Source of the DNA: Rosellinia necatrix
Lineage: Eukaryota > Ascomycota > Sordariomycetes > Xylariales > Xylariaceae
Assembly: GCA_021209875.1 (NCBI GenBank)
Contig: JAGYVD010000007.1
Location: 124,001-188,000, forward strand
Length of the DNA stretch: 64,000 nucleotides
Direction: 5' to 3'
Position 1 is the first letter of the stretch, and each line of letters starts with the position of its first letter. Under the pieces are notes generated by a model. The model saw only the letters and a list, made by a program, of their open reading frames with translations, did not search any database and was not told where the DNA came from. Both the position numbers and the translations under genes were made by a program. Below, piece by piece: positions 23,701 to 36,416 of this stretch.

Positions 23701-25990
23701 GTCTCCAGACATCTACAGACACGGATGCAAAACAAGGTATTTGCCTAGCACTTAAGGAGCTCATCGCGTCGGCTTCCGAGGAGGCGCTAGAAGACCATGA
23801 AAAGACGCTTATTTCCGTCGTGCGGACAGCTCTTACCGATTTTGACGAGTCCGTAAGAGAGGCAGCTGCGGAGGCGTTTGATTCGTTGCAGCAAATTATA
23901 GGCAAGCGTGCCGTCGATCAGGTCCTTCCCTACTTACTAAACCTCTTACGTTCCGAGGATGAGGCAGACAACGCCCTTTCGGCCTTGTTAACACTCCTGA
24001 CGGAGTCGACTAGATCCAATATCATACTGCCTAATCTCATTCCCACCTTGATAACGCCCCCCATATCAGCATTCAATGCGAAAGCCTTAGCGTCTCTGTC
24101 TCGCGTCGCTGGCCCGGCCATGAACCGAAGGCTTCCCAATATCATCAATTCACTCATGGATAATATTGTTGATGTTAAGGATGAAGACCTTAGTGGTGAA
24201 TTGGAGGAATCATTGGATACCGTTATACAATCTATCGATGAATATGATGGGTTGAACACGGCCATGAACGTGCTCTTGCAACTCATGAAGAACGATGATC
24301 ACCGCAAACGTGCCATTACGGCAATGCGATTGGCTAACTTCTTCACGCATTCCGACGTCGATTACTCGCGATACAATCAAGACATAATCCGCGCGCTCCT
24401 CATATCATTCGACGACTCCGACCGCGACGTAATCAAAGCAGCCTGGGCCGCGCTAAACGAGTTCACTAAAAAACTAAAGAAGGAAGAGATGGAGGCATTG
24501 GTACCATCCACCCGAACAACCCTGCTACAGGTGGGGGTTGCTGGCTCGAATCTTGCTGGTTTTGAACTCCCGAAGGGTATCAACGCCATATTACCAATCT
24601 TTTTGCAGGGCCTCATGAATGGTACTCCGGAACAGCGCACAAGCGCAGCATTAGCCATATCGGATGTAGTTGATAGGACCAGCGAGAACTCACTCAAACC
24701 ATTTGTCACGCAGATTACAGGTCCCCTCATCCGTGTCGTCTCGGAGCGCTCTACAGAGGTCAAATCCGCTATTCTTCTCACACTCAACAACCTGCTGGAG
24801 AAAATGCCAACAGCGCTTAAACCCTTCCTACCTCAATTACAACGAACTTTTACGAGGTCACTCGCGGATACGACGAGCGAACTACTTCGATCACGGGCCG
24901 CCAAGGCTCTCGGGACTCTCATCAAGTTCACACCACGTGTGGACCCGCTCATCGCAGAGCTTGTTACCGGATCTAAAACATCGGACCCCGGCGTCAAGGC
25001 GGCGATGCTCAAGGCCCTATATGAAGTTATCAGCAAAGCAGGTGCGAACATGGGTGAAAGTTCACGGGCGGCGGTTCTGGGTCTTATCGATCTAGAGGCA
25101 GACACGAAGGATGCCACTATGGTAGTAACCTACGCCAAACTTCTAGGCGCCCTTATCAGAAACGTACCGAGCGAGGCTGCCCATGGGCTCATCCGAAATC
25201 GCGTGGCCCCTAGTCATTTCAACAGCTCATCAGTACTTGCGCTCAACGCTGTATTTGTCGAGTCCGCACAGACGCTACTCGAAAGCCCGGCAGGTGAAGA
25301 CTTGCCAGAGCTTCTCTGCCAGGGCATGTCAAACAAGAACGTAAGTCTTTTCCATCTCAGCGCTATCCAGAATGGTAATGAATCCATTGAATGGCGGCCA
25401 CGATGTCGATTCTCTTTACTAATAAGCAACCCTAGCTCTTCGTAGCAGATAATACGATACTAGCCACAGGCAAATATCTCTTATCAGACTCGGTGAAGTC
25501 GTTTGAGACAACTAAGCCGATATTCTCAACACTAAGTGCCATCATCGGTCCCGGAAACCCATCTGACTCGCGGCGACTGGCGCTGGTCGTAGTTCGCACC
25601 GTGTCTCGAACGAACATGGAGCTCGTGCGGCCACACCTAGCGACGCTTGCACCACCGGTATTCGCATCGGTGCGCGACCCGGTGATACCAGTAAAGTTAG
25701 CAGCGGAAGCAACGTTCGTAGAGCTATTCGGGGTGGTAGATGAGGAGACGACGGTGTTCGATCGATACATGGGCGGACCAGGAGGCGAGCTGCCAGCTAA
25801 CACAAAGCGCAGTATGCAGGATTACTTCAAGCGGGTGGCAGTCCGGCTGGGCCAGCAGGCCAGGGAAAGAAGAGAGGCGGAAGGCGGGCAGGGAGGTCTC
25901 GGCTTGAGTCACGACGAAGCCGAAGATGAAAAGGAGGTCTGGAGTGTGGGAGCGGTCGAAATTGGAGGAGGCGTGTTTTCACAAGAGTAG
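17711..25990 (+). CDS. GCN1: eIF2-alpha kinase activator GCN1
   Basis: Four exons: 17711-17858, 17942-20031, 20088-25340 and 25436-25990. They total 8046 bases (2681 aa), close to yeast Gcn1 (about 2670). Gcn1 binds translating ribosomes with Gcn20 and passes the uncharged-tRNA signal to the kinase Gcn2, which phosphorylates eIF2-alpha under amino-acid starvation; it also acts at collided ribosomes. The protein is almost all HEAT-like helical repeats. Clear family marks are a charged segment near residues 840-875 (KKLTADEQAKVNAQLKKE), the eEF3-related HEAT region (YAAKRGAAYGLAGLIRGRGI, then DDDQWRSKRGACELLGAMAY), and repeated (V/I)R(E/A)(A/G)...AL motifs through the Gcn2-binding C-terminal third. 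The N-terminus starts with a Ser-rich stretch. An AATAAA lies about 100 bases past the stop (26092-26097). Confidence 0.95.
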
Positions 25991-26834
25991 AAGGGAAAGG
26001 AAGGGACGGGGAGATTGTTGTGGACATAATGACATCGAGGACGGCGATGAATACAGGCGGTATTTAGGTGCTATCCCTGGTAGATAACAAAAATAAAATT
26101 ACGTATTTATGTCTTGAAAAAACGTGTTCGTTGAACCACGACTACATGATCACGACTACATGACCACAACGGTACATCGTCAAGCTATGCAGCTGCCCCC
26201 GTAGGAACTTGAAGCGGCGGAACTAGAACACACTTAAATACTTCTTCAATGTCCAACCACCCCCTACCACTAAATTTTGTGGTGAAATCAATACCTAACA
26301 ATGATGTTGTGTCCTCGAAGCTATCCCGGGCTCCGCTGTATCATAGAGAGACATATTTGTACGTATAGCTAATACGTGACAGATCCGTGCACAAGTAGTT
26401 ATACCTATGTACCTAGGTACTTACTTGGGTTTTATTGTAGTAGGTGCCTACCTACCTACCTACCTAGGTATCGACATGGCAGTCTGCCCCTGTTCAAAAA
26501 GATAAGATATAGGTGAGATAAGATAGGGCAGCACGTGACCATGGAAAAAAAGAGGAGGGCACACTCGCTTAGCCGGACAAAAGCCGGGGCCATACCTCCA
26601 CAACCAAGTGCAAGAAAGCAAAGACTTCCCTGCCTATTGAGAAATTATGTGTGGTGGGCAGAGCCACTGAGGGGGGTCCGGTCTCCACGTCTCCGCTGAC
26701 TGCTCACGGCTCTCGCTCAATTTTACTTCCAAACCCTCTGCGTCTCTGCACGACCACCCACGACCACTTTTTTTTTTTCCATTTACTAACCACCACAGCA
26801 CAAATTTGGCCATCACCAAAGATCAATCCCCAAG
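25991..26834. other. GCN1 3' flank and RPL19 promoter
   Basis: Contains the presumed GCN1 polyadenylation region (AATAAA at 26092), a TACCTA/TAGGTA cluster (26404-26475), the GATA/E-box stretch described separately, and a poly-T run (26768-26779) before the RPL19 start. No ORF of interest. Confidence 0.55.
26501..26540 (+). promoter_or_regulatory. Putative RPL19 promoter motifs: two GATAAG and one CACGTGAC
   Basis: GATAAG at 26501-26506 and 26517-26522, and CACGTG at 26532-26537 (followed by AC), about 300 bases upstream of the RPL19 start. CACGTG is the bHLH/Cbf1-type core and GATAAG the GATA-factor core. Binding is inferred from motif only. Confidence 0.4.
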
Positions 26835-28164
26835 ATGTAAGTCAACACCATCGATCTCGTTCCGAATCACCCGATGCACAATTTGACTGTCCGTGATGCT
26901 TCTGGTACACATGCGGTGGGAGGTGGAAGGAGGGAGGGAGGGATAGATGGAGGCCGACGGAGGCAGGACGAGAAGGAGGAGAACAAGGAGAACGAGAGCG
27001 ACAATCTTCACCACCAAGAATTTGGGAAACTTATCGTCTATACCGGAAAATAACCACAAACAATCTCAATGGCGATGGCGATGGCGATGGCGATGGCGAC
27101 GGCGACGACGGCGACGGCGGCGACGGCGACGGCGGCCAGACCAGGCATCTCTACCCGTTCAGTTCATCTATGCTTTAACTTGCTCACTCGCTCGCCCGTC
27201 CATCCATCATCGGGAACCACGCATCATCACCGTTCCGACCATCGCCAATTCGGTCATCGCCAATTCGGTCATCGCCTATTCGGTCATCGCCAATTCTGTC
27301 ACCGATATTCTCCTCTCCGTCTCGCCTGCCGTGCCAGCCAATCTCCCCGCATGCATACAGACGTCGGCTCTTTGCCGGACCCTTGAACATCATGTCCTAT
27401 CATGTCCCAAGCTAACGTATCCCTCCCTCTCAGGGTCAACCTCCGCACGCAGAAGCGCCTCGCGGCATCCGTCATCGGATGCGGCAAGCGCAAGATCTGG
27501 CTTGATCCCAATGAGGTCAGCGAGATCTCCAACGCCAACTCCCGCCAGACCATCCGCAAACTCGTCACCGATGGCCTCATCATCCGCAAGCCCGTCACTA
27601 TGCACTCGCGGTCCCGGGCCCGGGAACTGAACCTGGCCCGACGCGATGGTCGCCACCGTGGCTTCGGTAAGAGAAAGGGTACCGCTGACGCCCGTATGCC
27701 CGAGTATGTCATCCCACCACCTCGGTCAAGTGAGACACGGCCACGAGAGCGTAGCGTGACTGACGTGTTTGTGTGTTCAGACAAGTCCTATGGATGCGTC
27801 GCCAGCGTGTTCTCCGACGTCTTCTCGTGAAGTACCGCGCCAGTGGAAAGATTGATAAGCACCTATATCACGAACTGTACCACTCCAGCAAGGGTAACGC
27901 CTTCAAGCACAAGCGCGCCCTTGTCGAACACGTACGTTTCGTCCTCCCTTCCTTCGGACCGATCCAGGGCCGAAGAGGGCAAAGAGACACTAATTCGATT
28001 GTTCCGTATAGATCCACCGCGCCAAGGCCGAGATGGCCCGTGAGCGTGCTATCACCGAGGAGATGGACGCCAGACGGCAGAAGAACAAGGCCGCCCGCGA
28101 GCGCAAGGCCGAGAGACAAGCAGCCAAGCGCAACGAGCTGGCCGGTGTCGAGGAGGAGGCATAG
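26835..28164 (+). CDS. RPL19: 60S ribosomal protein L19 (eL19)
   Basis: Exons 26835-26836, 27434-27703, 27781-27931 and 28012-28164, total 576 bases (191 aa; family usual 186-196). The product starts [20 protein letters not shown], continues with [21 protein letters not shown] and [17 protein letters not shown], and ends in the long basic helix ([19 protein letters not shown]). This is a component of the large cytosolic ribosomal subunit at an intersubunit bridge. The first exon contributes only A and T of the start codon; the G is supplied by exon 2 after a 597-base intron (26837-27433). Alternative starts inside exon 2 would lose the universally conserved N-terminus. Intron 1 is long for this genome and carries GGCGAT and 15-base repeats. 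Confidence 0.94.
27071..27136. repeat. (GGCGAT/GGCGAC)n in RPL19 intron 1
   Basis: Hexanucleotide GGCGAT repeats turning into GGCGAC, within the first intron of RPL19. Confidence 0.9.
27237..27302. repeat. 15-bp tandem repeat in RPL19 intron 1
   Basis: About four copies of GGTCATCGCCAATTC (one with CTATTC, the last diverged) in tandem. Confidence 0.88.
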
Positions 28165-30339
28165 GTGCATTCATGCAAGCGAACATGATTGTGGTGTGGT
28201 GTTGGTACGGATGATCGGGGTGGATGGGGACGTGGTTACGACGACACGCCATACGGACATTCCGCAGCTATACGCCATAGACGCCAGGCTCGGCAACATG
28301 TCATATGGAACCCGGATTCTGATCTGAGACGGCTGCATTCGGAGTATATGGTTGGGTCTCTACTACTATTTTCCTCTACAGCCAAAAGGCTGTATTGCTT
28401 TGCATGTATGGCATTGAAAACGGGATCCACGATCTGGACATCTACTATTACTTGTCTTTCTGCTTGCTTTCATTCTCATCGAGTGACTGGCAGGCGTCAA
28501 GGACCATCTGGTGATCAGCGTATCTCGTTTGTGCAGCGCGCTTAGACACCACCAATGCATCAGCTGTCACAATTCCCGTCTCCGTATAATTCAACCGAGG
28601 ATAATAATACTATCACAAGGTCGCATCCTATCCACCCTCAACCTAGCACAGGCACGAAGCTATACAGTTCATATGAACCAATTAAGGTGACACGTCTAGG
28701 ATCCTCCCTCGCCCAATAAACTCTACACGGATATATAAGCAAGTAGCACCGCCGTGGAAGCCAGCCGGTACAAACTATGCTGCATCCTCAAACAGCAGAT
28801 GAATCGAGAGGATAGGCAAAATTCCCAGGGCGAGAAGCCGAAGGAAAGGCACAGAGTGAAGAGTGAAAAGGTATGAGGCGGGAAGTAATGAAGGAGAAAG
28901 TAGTCAAGGCAGCTTAGGCAGAATGGTCAACTTGAAATTGGATCAGATGTCTTCATATTGTCCCTTCTAGGTGGTGAGGCGCCGCCAGGGACATGGAGCA
29001 CAGAGCTCCCGCGGTGAGGCGGAAACTTGCTTAATTTTGAAAGCGGACTCGTCACGCCCAATGTAGTTGATAAGGAAGAAAAAGAGAAAAACGAGAGACA
29101 CGGGGGACCTCGGGCGAAAAGGTTGTGTAGTGTTTGAATCTTGGTGGTGGGGCGTTTTCGATATCTTCACGTGCCGATAAGGCTACAATCCCAACTACGT
29201 AATCGATAGTTAGATAAAGCGTATTATCTACTTACCTAATGTAAGCATACCTGAAACCTAACCGGGTGCGGGTCCGAGGTCGCCTTCGTCGGCCTCGGAT
29301 ACCAACCCGACTTTTGCGACAACCTAACCTTCGCAGCGTTGCTTATCCCGCTCAAAGCCGTGCCGTTCCGATATGGGGATGTCATCTCATAACAATTACC
29401 TGATGGAGATGAAACTCAAGAGGAAAAAAGAATGCCTACGTATTATAGAGGTATATACACTACAAACAAAACAACACAAATATATGTCTTCATTCCTTGG
29501 AGGGTTATGATATTTCAAGTTTGATTAACTAAGCCTTGGTTATACTTGTAGCATTTTGTACCTAGTTGGATAGGTAGGAATACTGAGTAGGTAGGTAGTT
29601 AACAAGGGCTCTTATTCCCAATCCCAGCTATGATACTCGGTACCCCGGGCAGGTAAGGTCCGTAGAGAAGGGACCCACCTACCTACCTATTTACTAGCCA
29701 CCTAGGTACGTAGTGTACTAGGTACCTGATTTCGTTGCAGGAAATTCTACGAGATAAGCTGGTACCGAGTACGGAAGCATTGTTCAACTGCCCCACCAAT
29801 GCATAGTAATATCCACCCAGGAACCAGGAGATAAGGCAGTTCGTGGGCCGTTATCACAGCGACGTGCCGCCCGGCCTACCTAAAACTTAGGTAGCTCTGG
29901 TGTCTCGGTCGTCCGATCTCTGGCCTCCATGCAGTCTTCTTCCACAACGCACCGGCCGAGTCAGGTATAAAGCGCTCGCTAACTCCACACAAAACCCGGG
30001 CTTTCGGAATTGACCAGCTCATAGAATCGGGATACCAATTGCCATCGAGCCCGACCGGGATTACTCGCTCTCCATCCTCTCTCTAGCAGATAAGTCGAGA
30101 ACGAGAACAAGAACGTGAACGAGAACGGCGGCCGACTTACACGGTCCCTACCACGCCGCCAAGCCGAACCACGAAAATCGAAGGCGAAGGAAGCGCTGCC
30201 ACCTGCCGCCATCGCCGTCCGCAACGAGGAAGAAGAGAGAGTGGGATCGCGTATCCGTGTCCGCGTCCGCGTCCGTGTCTCTCTGTGTCAAGGAGGGTCC
30301 GCGATAGAGCGATAGAGCGAGGGCCAGCCTCCATTCGCA
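28165..30339. other. Spacer between RPL19 and SHMT genes
   Basis: No credible ORF. It contains a TACCTA/TAGGTA cluster (about 29561-29735), a GC-rich hairpin with nine-base arms and one G-T pair (about 29273-29299, TTCG in the loop), and a TATAAA at 29966-29971 about 370 bases before the SHMT start. A GTCCGC-type repeat lies in the presumed SHMT leader (30256-30280). Confidence 0.5.
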
Positions 30340-32247
30340 ATGGCCTCTCTTCCTGCGTTCCGAGGCGCCTCGCGCGCTCTCCGCTCCTTCTCGAGGCTTC
30401 ACCCCGTCCCCAGGAGAGCGCAGTATTCTACTTCCCTCGATGGCCAGCAACGAGTACGTTCAGTCGGCTGTGCCCCTCGGCCTCGGAGCCCTTCCCAACT
30501 GCACTACCCATCCCTCGGTCCAGTCGCTGATACCACATAACCCTCGCAGTTATTGTCTGCGAGTCTACGGGATGCCGACACGGCCGTCTTTGACATAATT
30601 GAAAAGGTGCATACGCCCGGATGCTTAGATACGTTCATGCGCAGACCCATGCATTCTAGACAGCCTGGCATCTCATCTAACAGTGTGCGATATTCAGGAG
30701 AAAAACCGACAGAAGCACTTCATCAACCTCATTCCCTCCGAAAACTTCACCTCCCAAGCCGTCCTCGAGGCCCTGGGCAGTGTCATGCAGAGTATGCGCA
30801 ACTAGAACACCGTGCCGTATTGGCACGACGCCGGCTGACTTTGGCTTCTAGACAAGTACTCGGAAGGATACCCCGGCGCACGCTACTACGGAGGCAACGA
30901 ATTTATAGATCAGTCCGAACGGCTATGCCAGCAGAGAGCCCTAGAGACATTTGGTCTAGATGACAAGGAATGGGGTGTCAACGTACAGCGTATGTGCCCT
31001 CCCCACCCCGGTACCATCACCAATGAGAATGTCAACGCATATGCCAAATGGACATGTCGTATTCTGTCGCCTCCTTGTGTCTGACCCGGTTAATGATAGC
31101 CCTTTCCGGCGCTCCCGCCAACCTCTACGTCTACTCCGCTCTCATGGACACGCACGACCGTCTGATGGGGCTTGACCTTCCCCATGGCGGTCACCTCTCG
31201 CACGGCTATCAGACCCCCACCAAGAAGATATCCGCCGTATCTAAGTACTTCGAGACCGTGCCGTATCGGCTGGACGAGGAGACAGGCCTCATCGATTATA
31301 AGAAGCTTGACGAGCTAGCTCAAATATACCGCCCCAAGGTGATCGTCGGCGGCACGAGCGCCTACAGCCGCTTCATCGACTACAAGCAGATGAAGGCCAC
31401 CTGTGACAAGATCAACGCCTATCTCGTAGCCGACATGGCCCACATCTCGGGCCTCGTCGCCGCCAAGGTAATCCCTAGCCCCTTCAGCTTTGCCGACATT
31501 GTGACCACGACCACCCACAAGAGTTTGCGCGGCCCCCGAGGCGCCATGATATTCTTCCGAAAGGGCGTTCGCAAGGTAAACCCCAAGACCAAGGAGGAGA
31601 TCAAGTACAACCTCGAAAATCCCATCAACAACGCCGTGTTCCCCGGCCATCAGGGTGGCCCCCACAACCACACCATAACGGCTCTATCCGTCGCCCTGCT
31701 GCAGGCGCAGACGCCCGAGTTCCGCGCATATCAGGAACAAGTTCTCCTGAACGCCAAATCGCTAGCAAGGCGCCTCGGCGAGTCCAAGAGCAGCGGTGGC
31801 CTGGGCTACAACCTAGTCAGTGGCGGTACCGATAACCACCTAGTCTTAGTGGATCTGAAGCCGCAGGGAGTGGACGGCGCCCGAGTAGAGCGCGTACTCG
31901 AGCTCGTCGGCGTGGCCAGCAACAAGAACACGGTTCCGGGGGATAAATCGGCCATGATGCCCGGCGGCCTGCGCATAGGAACGCCGGCCATGACGACCCG
32001 AGGGTTCACTGAGAACGACTTTGCGCGGGTTGCCGACATCATTGACCGTGCCGTAACCATCACCGTGCGGATCGACAGGACGGCTCGCAAGGCGGCCGAG
32101 GAGAAGAAAGACAAGTATAAGCTCAAGTTCTTCTTTGAATACCTAGGTAACGGTGAGGAGGACTCCGAAATTGTCCAGTTGCGGGCCGAGGTATCAGACT
32201 GGGTCGGCACCTACCCAGTACCATGGACTGAGCAAGTTCATGTCTGA
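30340..32247 (+). CDS. SHM1: Serine hydroxymethyltransferase, mitochondrial
   Basis: Exons 30340-30453, 30550-30606, 30698-30791, 30852-30989 and 31100-32247, total 1551 bases (516 aa). PLP enzyme converting serine and tetrahydrofolate to glycine and 5,10-methylene-tetrahydrofolate, feeding one-carbon metabolism. The N-terminus ([20 protein letters not shown]) is Arg/Ser-rich without acidic residues, a typical mitochondrial presequence. Marks in order are [71 protein letters not shown] (Asp246 and His249 at the cofactor), and [13 protein letters not shown] with the Schiff-base Lys at about residue 275. The C-terminal domain is complete. A second, cytosolic SHMT is expected elsewhere in the genome. 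Confidence 0.95.
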
Positions 32248-34705
32248 TGTCGACACACACATGATGGGGCAGCTTTCCATGGAACGCAGGGGGGGCTCGG
32301 AGTGCAGTCAGCTGTTATAATAAGGTCCGCAACAAGGACAAACGACTCGTGTTGAGGTCTCATAATAGACAAAAGAGGACACGCCCCCAGGCGCTTGAAA
32401 GGAAAGAAGAAGTACTCGTAAAGACGCAGGAGGGGCTCGAGGGCTTGGTTGCAATTCGCACCTCAACGTGGCATCGGCGTTTCGGCGGGTTGGTTTGGGT
32501 AGGCACGGTATATACGTACGATTCAACTTGGGCCATCGACGAACAAAAATTCATGATATATTACACTCTTCTCTCCCCCCTTCTCTCTCTCTCTCTCTCT
32601 CCCTCTCTCTCGCTCTCTCTATCTCTCTGCCTTTCTGTTCTCATGATCGATGTCTCACGATACTCATACTATAGCCAGCAGGTGAACGGCCAGGGGCTTT
32701 AGTATGATAAATTTACCCCGCTCAGCGAACACCGATGCACATAAGAGGTATTTCCGATGGATGCCATATCGTAAAGCGCTTACCATTTCTTGAGAAAGCC
32801 TAGCAGCCGGAATCATGGCTCTTACCGTCTATTCCGTAGCAGATGAGCATAAGTCATAATCCTTAATCGCATGAAGTAAATAGTCAAAGGTGGCCGTGAA
32901 TGAATGAGAACGCGCAAAATACTGCAACATCGACACACGACGGAATGAGTAGGCAGGCCAGCAAGCGTCGGCCAGTGTATTAACACATACAGATACCCAA
33001 AGCCTCTCTCTCTCTCTCTCTCTCCATGGTCCATGGGAATAGTGATGGGTCAGTGAGGGTAAAGGCGCCATTTGCCCACGCACCACTGACCACCCAACCT
33101 GGGCATGTATGTAAGGCAGAGGTGCAAAGGTGATAAGAATCAGGTTGTTACGTTGATTAGAGGTAGGGAGTTACTTTTTCTCACACAGACAGAAACAGGC
33201 GACGCGCCACATCCACTTGCACACACACACCCGCCCTCGTTGGCGCATATTCGATGTAGCGGTCAGCCTATGCCACCCGAGCTTGGCCCAAGCAACAGCA
33301 GCAGCGAGTTGCATATTCCCCTGTATGTGGCCAGCCTTCAGCTTGGTTCCGAGCAGCCCGTCAGCCGCACACACGGACGTCGTTGCGCGCTAATGACATG
33401 GGTCTGCACCTGTGTATGTACACTATGTATGGATGGATGGATAACCTATAGTACCTACCTACCTACCTTACATAAGTAGCTATGCCCGGTACCATACGTC
33501 AGGTTCGATAGACAAAATCCCGATTGGCGTTACAAGAGCCAAGGCCGGGTGCGCTACGGTACGATACAGTGAAGCGATGCGGAATTCGTCTACTCGTCTA
33601 CGGTAGGGATCGGTATAGTACATAACTATGGACGGCAGGGAGTGTAAATACGAGGAATTTGCCGTGTCTTACCACCCCCTCTGATGTTATAGGGTTGCAT
33701 CCGTATACACCATACATTTGTATATATCATACATGCTTAGTTAAGTACTTAACTACATTGTGCTCATAATCTGTAGATTAGGTAAGACGACCAGGCTCGC
33801 TTAACGCCATCAGCGGGAATACCGAATCACGGCTGGCAGGAACAGTAGCACTCTTGTTACAATATGCATCTACATATAGCGCGGCGCAAAGGGATCCCAA
33901 AGCGGTAGGTGACAGCCTCATCTCTTGACTCGGGGGGAGCTGCCGTCTTAGAAGGACGGGTTGTCGGGCGATGGGAGCGTGTGCATGATGAAGTCGACGC
34001 GCGATAGATCAGTTAGTTATCAATTGCCACGATGATGGGGGTCTCTTCTAATTCGTAGCCACTCACTTACTTGGTACTCATTCGGCGAGGGTGTCGATAA
34101 CGAAGTAAGTGATTGATAGGGCAGGCAGGCCATCATCCTACATAGTGTAGACATTTCTTCAACATGCCGTTTGCTGAAACGTTTCATCTGTTCAGTGTAG
34201 AGCGGAGCACGCACAGATAAGTCGGCTATACTTTCACATGCAAGCCACCGACGGAAATATTTTGGGTTTTTTTTTTTTTTCAGAACGTCTGAGTGGTGTA
34301 AGTGGCTCTAACGGCAAGGATCAACTACCTACCACCTTGAGAATCCTGACTCAGCGTTTTTAATTCTCCTTTTTTTGTTCCAGAGCAGGGACGATCTATG
34401 ACAAAACCGGGCTAATCCCGCCTTAACCATCTATGTGCTTCAAGTGGGTTAATATGCAAAAATACGTAAGGGAACGCAGAGCTATGGGCAAAAGATCCGC
34501 GATTCGAGAAAGGGTCGAGGAATAGTAGATAGTAGAGAATAGTTAGGTACTTGTACCCATTTAGATTGTGACTGGAAAGTGACGCCACCTACGTCACACC
34601 GCAGAGATGCACACTGCCGCCAAGCGAATTGAGTAAAGATCTCGCCTGGCGTGCCTGAGCCGTCCAACCTCAGCACAGTATATTAAATACCCAGTTGGCC
34701 CAGTC

Positions 34706-34802
34706 CCTTACCTACCTACCTGAGGTACCTACCTAAGGCAACCTTGCTTATCGCCCACAGCTGCCCGCAGCCACTACCTACCTAAGTACCTACCTACCTA
34801 CA
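34706..34802. repeat. TACCTA/TAGGTA repeat cluster
   Basis: Two groups of TACCTACC plus a GAGGTACCTACC palindrome within about 97 bases; same family of motif as 16381-16505. Confidence 0.8.
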
Positions 34803-36382
34803 CTATAGCACAACCAGGGGCCACGACATGCGAGCTTCAGGTGCCTGCTTTTATCAGCTTTTATCAGCTTTGACCAGCCACATGGTATCCCGACCAAGCA
34901 GGCAGGGTGTCGATTAAAGGGCAGGGTACACGGCAGGACGCATGGCTAAAGATTTCCATGATATAGAAGTGACTGATGGCCATGGGTATGAACCTATGGT
35001 AACACGGGCAAGTCAAGCCCAATACTAGTACTAGCACGGCACAAGGCGTGTTGGTTATCGGCACATAATTGCCGAATCGTTGGCCGTCCTCAGGCCGTCA
35101 CTCAGGCTGTCGCCTTGCGCGGGGCTGGTAAAAGCTACATGCCGATGTAAATGCTTACTTGGACACCCAGGTGTTGTGCTGTTTTGCTCCGAGGCACATG
35201 CCGTGTCCCAGCTCCTGGGTGCTTGAGTTAGACATGTATGGATGGAGATGGACAAGTAGGGCCGAGATGATACCGACCAAACAGGAGAGTGGCTCAGGGA
35301 AGATGGATAAGGCCATGCAAGACACCATTAGATCCCGTTTTCGTGGCTATGTACATGCGCCGTAGCAGCCCTTCAGGCGTGTCTCGGTGCAGAGCTCTCG
35401 GATCACAAATGCTCGGGCCTCCAGGGACCGGCTAGGAGCGACAAGGGGCCGGCGGCTCAAAGCTCGGTTCCGGTCCTAGTCCCGCCGTGGTGTGCCACGC
35501 GATGGATCCTGTGCGCTCCGCCGGGCGCGCGCTACCTCACAATACGGCGGAATCGGTTGGCTAAGCGGTTGAGACTAGGACAGGGAGTTGGAGGGCGAGG
35601 GAGGGGTTCAATGGAGACAGAAGAGGGGTTGATACATATGCTGGGCCCCTCCAACAATAGATAAACCCTACCTACATCATACCTGGGTGGGTAGGTACCT
35701 AGGTAGGTACCGTCACCGCCCATACAGGCCACAAAATCTAACACGAGTATTCAGCACTTATCACTTATCTACCTTAAGTGCGTAAGCCTCCAGGAGGTAC
35801 CTAGTACCTTGCAATTTGTTCGGGTTTTATTGGTGTTGATTCTGGTCAGCCGAGATAACTACTTAAGCAAGTATGCACAGAAAAGAAAAAAAAAAAAAAA
35901 AAAGAGAAAAACGATAAGGTCCCATGCATCTGATAGACTGAATGGATCAGGTGTGTCTATTTAAGGAGCGAGGAGACTGCATGATGAGATTAATTTACAT
36001 ATATTAAATCAATTAGTACCTCCCTACCCAACGCATATTTCCCAAACAGACTACGAAGAACAGCAGAGGTGCATTCGCGAAAAAAATTTAATTGTGTTCT
36101 AGTATTACGAATTTGGAAATTCCACTAATATACGGGGCTGTCTGACGTCATTCTGCTCGCGCAAACGCGGCTAGTTAAATGCATGCAGGGGCTCCACAAG
36201 GCGTTGGCACCTTGGACCCCCACTTTCCTTTCCGACTTCTTCTCTTGATCGAAGAGTACTCCATAGTACTCCATACACTACATGCTACGCCCAACATACG
36301 CCAAACTTCTACCATAATGGAGCCTGTGACAACGCTATCCAATACTAGCAGTTGACCGAAAGCCGTTATTATCAGTACATAG

Positions 36383-36406
<24 letters not shown>
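36383..36406. repeat. (TG)n microsatellite
   Basis: Uninterrupted GT dinucleotides, followed by a purine GAGA-rich stretch to about 36440. Confidence 0.9.

Positions 36407-36416
<10 letters not shown>

Noticed and set aside
27773..28327. 184-codon ORF across the end of RPL19
   Set aside because: It reads through two RPL19 introns and switches frame; the spliced L19 model explains the conserved residues.
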